From Luscinia megarhynchos (lineage: Eukaryota; Chordata; Aves; Passeriformes; Turdidae): a stretch of DNA of 64,000 nucleotides. The notes under the pieces were generated by a model. The model did no database searches. It was not told the DNA's origin and saw only the letters and a list, made by a program, of their open reading frames with translations. The stretch is from contig CM067592.1 in NCBI GenBank assembly GCA_034336665.1, positions 51,574,473 to 51,638,472 on the forward strand, in the 5' to 3' direction. Shown here piece by piece: positions 1 to 9,400 of this stretch (positions are counted from its first letter, which is position 1; every line of letters starts with the position of its first letter). Position numbers and translations under genes: made by a program.

Positions 1-323
1 CAAGATTTGGATTGATTTCAAGTTAGCAAAAAAATTATATCACTTTATTTAGATAGGTCTTACCTTTTTTCTCCAAATTTTTCAGTGTAGGGTTAAAATT
101 AAAATAATTACTAGAAGTAAAATTATATAAATTTCCATACTGTCAAAAGCAATTAATGTACTGGAAAACGTCAATATGAGGGACTTTCTCTTAACAAAAT
201 TACCATTCTCTTAGACCTTCTTCTGCACTTGCATTCTAAGTTTGTGTGGGTTGTTTTTTGTTTGGTTCATTTTTTTTAAAAAGAAATTCTAATTTTCACA
301 GCCTCCCACATTTTATTTTCCAG

Positions 324-429
324 GGCTGGGCGCTGTCAGCCTGGAGTCTGTTTTCGTCTCTTCAGTAGGCTCCGTTTTGAGAACATGTTAGAATTTCAGA
401 CTCCAGAACTTCTAAGAATGCCACTTCAG
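324..429 (+). CDS. YTHDC2: YTHDC2 exon: helicase motif VI
   Basis: Acceptor AG at 322-323 and donor GT at 430. The exon starts with the third base of a split codon, then reads AGRCQPGVCFRLFSRLRFEN and continues to TPELLRMPLQ. This is the end of the second RecA-like helicase domain, with the GRAGR arginine-finger motif split over the upstream exon border. The exon that should carry the preceding QR residues is not in the window. Confidence 0.93.
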
Positions 430-3400
430 GTTCGTGTTTACGCAGAAGTTACAACTTTTAAGCAACGTAGAACTCTAAAATAGTATTTTGTGTGAAAGTA
501 TTTTCTCTTTCCCAAACCTTACTAGTATTTTTCTTCTTTTTAACTTGCAGGAGCTTTGTTTACACACAAAACTTCTGGCTCCAATTAACTGTCCAATTGT
601 TGACTTCCTTATGAAAGCTCCTGATCCTCCACCAGCTTTAATTGTGAAAAATGCTTTGCAAATGCTCAAGGTCAGCAGAGGAATACATTTAGATGGGAAT
701 TGTGTTTAATTAGTATTTGTGATGTGGTAACATATCTTACTGACCTTTAATTGTACTGAAAGTCCTTTTCACTTAATGTAAGGATACTTTAAATTTTTGT
801 TTGTTTTCTTTTTGTGTGTGTGTGTGTGTGTATGTATTTTTCCATGTTAAGGGAAGGGACTGCTGTAAAATCTCATCTTGAACTGAAACTAGTTTGACTT
901 GCTTCTTTAGTGTTTGAGAGCAAATATAGGTAATGTCCAATATTTGTATCTTTTCCTCTTTTGTTGTAAATTAATTTTGCTCCCTTTCTCCTTCTTCCCT
1001 TTGTCCCTGCATCCCCACCTTTTTTCTTTTTTCACACAGACTATAGATGCCATGGACCCTTGGGAAGATCTCACTGAACTTGGTTATCATCTCACTGAAT
1101 TGCCAGTGGAGCCACACCTTGGTAAAATGGTGTTGTGCGCCGTAGTTTTGAAGTGTCTGGACCCTGTTCTTACCATTGCTTGTGCTCTTGCCTACCGAGA
1201 CCCTTTCGTGCTGCCCACACTGGCCTCTCAAAAGCGTGCAGCCATGCTGTGTAGGAAACGTTTTACTGCAGGAACCTTCAGCGACCATATGGTGCTTCTC
1301 AGGGCTTTCCAGGTACCCTTTCGGAAAGAGGACTGTTCAGACATCAGAGGAATGATGTACCAGCCAAGCTGGATGTAGAACGTTAGACCGTGGCTTTCCT
1401 CTATATTGGACTCTCAGGTTTCTGAGGGACACATTTTCTCTGATCTTTTCAAACCTGGTTAAATTTTATGATTTCCAGCAAGATGCCACTTTATATCCTA
1501 TAACATTGATAACTTAAAATAGCAATCTTTACCTAGTGATCTCTATAATAACAGAATGAACTTAAAATAATGTCATTATGTTTCGGTTAGGGAATGGTGA
1601 AAAGAAATCTAGTAGTTAAATTAAAAAAACAGGTTTGATACATTTACTTTGGTTAATTTTATTGACTTAAATGTAACTTTTAAAACGATTTATTTTTAAA
1701 TTTTAGACATTAAATTTATAGGCAAATGTTAAAAAATTATTTTTACAGGCATGGCAGAAGGCTCGCAGTGATGGCTGGGAGAGAGCCTTCTGTGAAAAGA
1801 ACTTCTTGTCTCAAGCCACAATGCAGATCATTGTAGGAATGAGAACACAGTTGCTTGGCCAGCTTAGAGCCTCAGGTAAATAGGTTGGAAAAAGTTCTAA
1901 CATAATTTTAGAATTGTGTGCAAATTGTAAGGGAATAGTGTTCACTTGTCATTTTCCTTCCGTAAGTTGAAAAAGACCAGTACATATTCATGCTGGGTAT
2001 GGGGGAGATGCTAGGGTTAGAAATGTGGCTGGGGAGCACCTGGCATAACTGAAAACATCCTAAATGTTCACTATCCTGCTGTCTTGCAGTGTGAGACATG
2101 TTTCCTTGGGTTTTTATTTTCTAGTGAATTTTTTCCTGAGGCAGTTGTTAAAACGAGTTCAGACCCTAGGTTCTGGGGTAGAGTCAGTTAATTTCAGCTG
2201 AAGCTGGATGTACCTGGAGAGTGTCCTGAATAAAGAAGTCCCTTTAACCCTTACTGTCAGTGTGCCCAACCTTCATGTGCCCTGCTTGTGCCTCACATGC
2301 TCCTCTTGATCCAGTGGCAGTTTATGGTCTGGGGTCTTCTACTGCCTCAGTATGGGCAGCCCATTACCTGCTCTTATATTTCAGCTTGAGCTACTTGTGT
2401 GGCCCTCCACGGTCTCATCCTTTATTCAGAGGTATCTGTTATTTCCCCTGCTTAGCTGTTCATGCTAACAAACAGTTCACCTACACTATATTTAAAGTTC
2501 ACCTACACTAGGTTTTGCGCAGAGTCCACTCACGCTAAATTGTAAGCAAGTTGAAATTAAACTATACAATTTCTAATACTCTCTTAGGTAAAGAAGTATT
2601 GTAAAAAGTATTTCTATTCTACATTAGCATGAAACTCCTTACCAGGAAGAAATTCAGCGTAAGAATTTCCTCTTGGTGCTGTTAATGTTGGGAGTTGTAA
2701 AAAATGCAACTAATTTGTAGTTTATTTCTTTTTTTTTTTACAAATTCCTTTTGAGGAGCAAAAAAAGTAAATCTTAAATACAAACAAATATAACACAGTT
2801 TTGATCTCTTTATTTCTTCAGGTTTTGTTAGAGCCAGAGGAGGAGCCGATATTAGAGATGTTAATGCTAACTCTGAAAACTGGGCTGTAGTTAAAGCTGC
2901 CTTAGTGGCTGGGATGTATCCCAATCTCGTGCATGTAGACAGACAGAGCCTGGTTTTAACTGCACCAAAGGAGAAGAAAGTGCGATTTCATCCTACCTCT
3001 GTCCTCAGTCAGCCGCAGTATAAAAAGGTAAAGCCACTTCAAACTTTTTAGAAAATGTTTTTTCTGGCCAGTGATAGAATGAAAAGTTGAAGTTTATTTT
3101 TCTGGTATTTCTGTTAGTCCTGCTAAGTGGAACAAGACAAAATAGTACAAAGAAAAAGCTAGATGTAAAAGTATTTGGAAGAGGTAACAATCTCTGCTCA
3201 TTGTTATGAGAAAAAAGTTCTGCTCTGAAACTGGTATTTCTTTAGATTATCTTTTAAAACAAAATATTTTGTTTCAAGGTGACAGGATAACTTGTAAGTC
3301 TAGTTGAATATACTTGTGTTTCTTTTCTTTTTATATATGCAAATATTATTTCTACATACATAAAGTAAGAACTAAGTTAAAATTTGTTTCGAGTACACAT

Positions 3401-6400
3401 AGACGATAAAATAGCCTAGTCTTTTTTGCTCCTGCACAGATTCCCCCAGTGAATGGCCAAACTGCAGCTGTTCAGGCCCTCCCTACGGACTGGCTGATAT
3501 ATGACGAAATGACGAGAGCTCACAGGATAGCAAACATCAGGTGCTGTTCTGTTGTAACACCTGTCACTGTGGCTCTCTTCTGTGGACCAGCTAGGTTACC
3601 AAGTAATGCTTTACAGACATCTGCATCCTGTCAAGGTATACTGAAGTTTGGATTTGGAATGTTTGCATTGGTATTATACTAGTATGTGATTTGGAAAATT
3701 TAATTTTCAAGTCTATTTTCTACATATTTTGGCTAATTCTTAAAATGACAGAGCTATATATGGTTTCTGTAGGTGTTCAGGAATAATTTATAGGCTGTGT
3801 AACAAATATCTTGAGTTTTGTGAATCCTTGTTAGTTCATAATGTTTATGGTTCTGGAGTCTCAGAAATTACAGTATAGTTTTTAAAAAAATAAAAAACAC
3901 AACCTAAATTATTAAAGACAGTACTAATGCTGAGAAGTGTAGTGTGTATATTTCTTCTACAGCCTCACTTATTTGATACTTTGAAGTAGATTGTTCAAAC
4001 TGAATAGTGCAGTTACAGTTAACATGGCAAATAATCATATTGCTTCCATGGACACTTGAAAGATTATTTTTTACTGAGAACTTTTAATGTCAATTGGTCA
4101 TATTATTAAGTAGAGGTAGAATTTATTAAAATTTCTTTTTTTAATATTTAAATAGAGTACTTTAAGAATAGAAGCAAAAATAATCTTATCGGTTGTCAGT
4201 TCTGCAGAAATGCTACTTTGAAGTAAGGGTCCAAGCTGACTTTCCTGACTTGCTATGAAACTGTTACCCTTAAAATAGTGTTAATGCTGATTAAATTGTA
4301 CTCTGAAAAAGAAAAATGAATCCTAAATAGTCATGTGCATTTATATATTTATTTTCTTAATGGGACTTCAAATGTATTGTTATTCTAAGATAGAAAGCAA
4401 AGAGCAATGTGTAGTTTTACAACCAACTTCAGGCAAAAGTTTGATAATGGGGGGCTTGTTATTGCTGAAGGTACTTGAAAGAGTCAGATCACATCACTGT
4501 AGATGTTTTTGTAGTAGGACCCTTAAGAGGTCTAGGCACTTGTTCTCCGTACTGAGGCAAAGATCTTCACTGGGGTGTATATGCAGAAATAAAAATGCAT
4601 GTTTACAAATGGTTACATTTTAAGTGAAAATTTAGACGGAAAATTAGCTTATTATTGATAATACAGTAACGCTTAAGTTTTTGTATGTAAGTATAAATAA
4701 AACAGAAATGTTAATGCTCGTTTTATACTGAATTCAGGAGGCAGGGTATCCAGTGATAGCAGTGACAGTGAGATGGAAGACAGAGCAACTTCTAATGTAT
4801 CGCTACTGAAGCTAGATGAATGGCTCCACCTCAAACTGGACTCTGAAGTATGTAACCTACCACTTCCATGCTTGTTTTGTGTAGAATATTTATGCCATAC
4901 CATCCTAAAAAGATTTCTAAAACAGTTGGATACTCAAAAATTTACTGTAAGAATGGCTATTGTGATCCCTTTAGATCTCTCAAATTTACCGGAAAACATA
5001 CTAAATGAGTTAACCTTTATTTCATGAGTTCAGTAATAAATCTGAAAAACATACAAATAGGGGCTCAATCTCCTTTTGCCCAGGCTGGTCAATAGTGTGA
5101 ATTCATATATTCAACATCCAGGTTTTAGGGCTTCCTGTTGGTTGTGACAACCCATAACTCTTAACTCCTGCACCTGTGAGCAAAAAGGAAGAAAGAATTA
5201 GTGTTCAGTCAGACTAAAGTTACACACACACTCCCCAGTCTGCGCAGTATTCTCACCTCACTTTAGGGAAGGTCAGTACACATACACGCAGCAATAAACA
5301 AGAACAGCACAGTTCTGCCTTTTGCACCAAGAGATCCTTGGTGAATTTCTGAAGACAGAGCTCTCAAACGAGTGTAGGGATGCTTTTCACCTAGGCGTGT
5401 ATAGTTTGCGGGAAATCGCCTTGCTTTCTAGTTTGGCTCACCCCTGTGGAGGTGGCCAGCGAGGTGCGGCTGAGGCAAGACATCCTTCCCCTGTTACAGA
5501 CTACACACAGCCAGCAGCCCTTCTGTCTGTCAGAAATCCTGTCCGTGACACCAATTTAATGGCATGATCCGATCAACCCAAGCGGGAGTCGTGACGGTTT
5601 GTTCAAACCCAGGGTGCAAAAGACAAAAGCAAGAGACTCAAGTCTTATTCAGCACCAAACAGCAATGCACTTTATTGCGTGCCAAGAGTTTGTGATAGAA
5701 GAGAGAAAGAGAGAGAAAAAGAGGCAAAAGAAACAAAGTAAAAGGGGAGAGAGAGAGTGGGGTGTTGTCCTCGAGTTGTCTGATGATAGACGCATCTTCG
5801 ATCCATTGGGGAGAAAGAGATCTCAGAGTCTCTTTAGGAAAGTCACTTTTTATAGTCCTTTTCCAAAGTAAGTGGCCTCTGGCCAAAAGGTGGAGAGATT
5901 TATGGACTGTTGTATGTGGATATGATTGCTCCAAGAAACAGGTACAGGAACAGGACGCTACAGCCAGTACCCTGCTCGAGCACAGCGTACTGTGGCAAGC
6001 ACCAGGCACACCTACCAGCAGTCCTTGGCAAGCATCCACCTCAGCCAGGCCAAAAACTCCTGTCCAGAGCGAGTGGTGCGGTCCCGGGGTCTCAGCCTCT
6101 GATGATGAGGCAGATCAGAGAAATTTCAGACTGACTCTTACGTCTAGCCAACTGCAAGATTGCTCATAATTCTTCCTCTGGCATAATGGGGCTGTCCCAC
6201 ATATCACTGGGAATCAGGAAAGCCTCAGCAGTTAGCTGCTGTTGGATCTGCTTCAGAAGCACTTTGGGTAAGCTGATGTTGTATAATTTCCAGCTTGGCA
6301 GTTTGATCCATTTCCATAAGTTAAGAGATTCTAAAGAAACTGTCAGACACAAGAAAATGAATGCAAAGAACAGCAAGCTGCAGGTGGTAGTGGCTGCATA

Positions 6401-9400
6401 GTGGCCCTTCTGCTCTTTGTGGTCCCCTGTATTGCCTCTGTGGTGCTCCCAGAACACAAGACCTTAGATTGAGCTGAGTTACCAAAATTTGAGCAGGAGT
6501 TGAGAGAACAGTAAAAACAGCATATTGTGTATTTCCTTTTCTGAGAGGATGACTAAAGTTGCATCACTAAAATGAAACTGGAACTGCTGAAATAAAATTG
6601 CTGGCAGATTTTATAAAAAGAAGAAAAAAGCCCCAGCCTTTGAAGATAGAAGTTTTCTGGTTATTTTAAAGCTCTGATTGTGTTAGAAGGTAGAGTAACC
6701 AGAGTTACTTTACCTTTTCTATCAAGTATGTCTAAAGAGCCTATAAATACAAACTGAACTGGCAGGAAGGGCATTAGACATGAAAAGACTGCTTTTAAAG
6801 AGACGATAAATTTTTTAAGTGAAAAATGAAAAATTCTGTGTATTTACAATGGAATTTTAAGTATTGTGCTGTATGGCATGAAATAGACCTGAGGAAAGAA
6901 AAGGTAACAGCTTAATTTAAATAGAAAGTTTTCTTCCGCTCCCTGAATCCTTAGTCTTGCCTTTCAGTTTGCCAGAATTCCAGCTGCTGCCTGGTAGGTG
7001 AGACCTAGGGTATCCTTTGCCTAACTGATCTAATTTTTATTAGTCTTTAACAGAACTGAAATTCATTACAGGCTGCTGGTTTGCTGTTGCAACTCAGACA
7101 AAAGTGGCATAGCTTATTTCTGCGTCGTATGCGAGCTCCTTCTAAACCGTGGTCTCAAGCTGATGAAACAACTGTAAGAGCAGTTGTAGCTGTTTTGACT
7201 ACTGAAGAACACTCTGCAGGTTTGCAGCAGCCTTCAGGAATTGGTCAGAGACCAAGACCTCTGGCTTCTGAAGATCATCTTTTAGCATCTACATGGAGGT
7301 CAACCAACACCAGGAGAAGTACAGCAGAAATGGAATTCTCTGACTCCTCTAATGCTGGAAGGTAAGATGTTGAGAGCCTCCAGGGACTGCAGCTTGTAAT
7401 TTGTTTATCTGTAAAAGCATCACTTGAATTTCTGCTAGTATTATGAAGAAAGACACAGTATAAATGCAGCTGAAAGCTTTGATACTGTGCTTTGTTGTAG
7501 TTACGATTTCATTGAGATCTATTTCATATATATGCTGGCTGTTGGAGAGAGCAGTCAGAAATAGTGCCCATGAGTTGTAGCAGTAGAGGTTTAACCATAA
7601 CACTCAGAATGAATGCATGCTTTTCTTTTAGAGTGTTAAATTTGTTTTGGAATTATTCTAATATATGTGGTCATCAAGTAGGCTGATGTGTAGATATAAA
7701 TTGTTCTGTGACCTCTTGCAAAACTCACGCTCTGTTGTGTATCTGCCTTTACATTCTAGAGTTCTTATGAGGCCTGCACGTCCCATACTTCATCAGCCAA
7801 AGAAGTACAAACGAAAAAATATTTTGCACTCCAAACAAACTTCTGATGACAGGTCAGATCAATCATCAGTGAAGTCTGCAGACAGCAGTAGCTTCCCTAG
7901 CCCCTGTGCTAGTCCATGTTCTCCAGTATCTGGAAAGGTACAATTCTCATAAACATATTACTCTGCTTTTCAAAATTAATAGAATCTCTTGATGATATTT
8001 TTCAGCAGCTATCAGGTATTGTATTGATAAATTGAGACACTAACATAGATGTTCATAGTAACAACCACGTAATATTTGTTTTGGAATTGAAAATCAAGAA
8101 TAAATATCCTTGTTATACTAGTTTAATACAGTAAAAATAGTATTATTTGGAGATTTCTGAAGTAAACTTGTTCAAAGTAGACAAAAATGGAATTTTGAGG
8201 GGTGGGGTTGTTTTTTTTTTCTTTTTGAACCTTGGTATAATAAACAGTGACAGTGTATACAGTACATATATTTCTGAACTCTGTGTGTTCTGTCTTCTTC
8301 TGTTTCTGTTACAGCATACATTGGTACAGATTCTCTCTAAGTTTTGTGTTATCGGCCTCATTATGACTTCTTGGCAGTATTTTTGATGATTATTTAATAA
8401 AGTATACATTTTTAGTGAGGTTATTCTCATAAATCTCCCTGTATTTTTTAAATTTAGCCATGTTACAGGGAGAAAATTTGCTTCCTGAAAATGGAAATGC
8501 AAGTGTGCTGCAGGCTACCAGTCTAGGGTGATTAATTTTGTGTCATCTGAAGTTGTCTCAGACTTCAAAGAATTGTAATTAATCACTAGACTATGTAGGC
8601 CTGTTCTGCCGTAATTGTTTGCTCCCCCTCTGAATGAATTATAATTTTTAAAAGTGCTTAAAAATGTAAAATAGATGTAAATATACTTTCAAGTCAATTC
8701 TGACAGAAACAGCTGATAGTATGTTTCTTGTATAATCTAGGGAGGGGAGGGGAGGGAGGGGAGAAACTCAGTGAAGGGTCTGTCTGCATGTGTATAAAAC
8801 TTCAGAACTAAATCCTAGTTTATTTTATTGTATTTATTAATTTAATTTAATTCTTGCAGGCTTCCAAATCACCTTCAACAAGACAAAATCTGCCAGTTCG
8901 GTACTTTATAATGAAAAGTAACAACTTGCAGAACATTGAGATTTCTCAGCAGAAGGGTATATGGTCCACTACACCAAGTAATGAGCGAAAACTGAATGGA
9001 GCCTTTTGGGAAAGCAACATGGTTTATTTAATATTTTCTGTTCAAGGGTCTGGACACTTCCAGGTGAGTCGTTGGCTGATTCCAGCTGTTGGTGGTGATT
9101 GATGGTTTAGGAGAGTGCAGCAAATGGCTGTGTATAGTATGAAAGGCTTTTCTTATGACTTCTGATTTTCTAGTAAGTAGACTATTGTGCTAATGCCTCT
9201 GGTTGCTGAGGAAGAGTATTTTATTCTTCTCCAAAACAGTCCCTTTTAATAAACTTGGTTTTTCCTGCAAAGGATAAAACCAAATTGCTTCCAAAGATAA
9301 TGAGTCAGAATAATGTTTCTACCATACATAAATAAACCAGCAGCACTGGAATGAACAAAGAAATCCATACAAAGCAGGGAATTACTGCCATTCTCTCTGC

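Noticed and set aside
914..1039. Upstream extension of the frame containing the HA2 exon
   Set aside because: It is intron sequence with a pyrimidine tract; homology begins exactly after the AG at 1,039.
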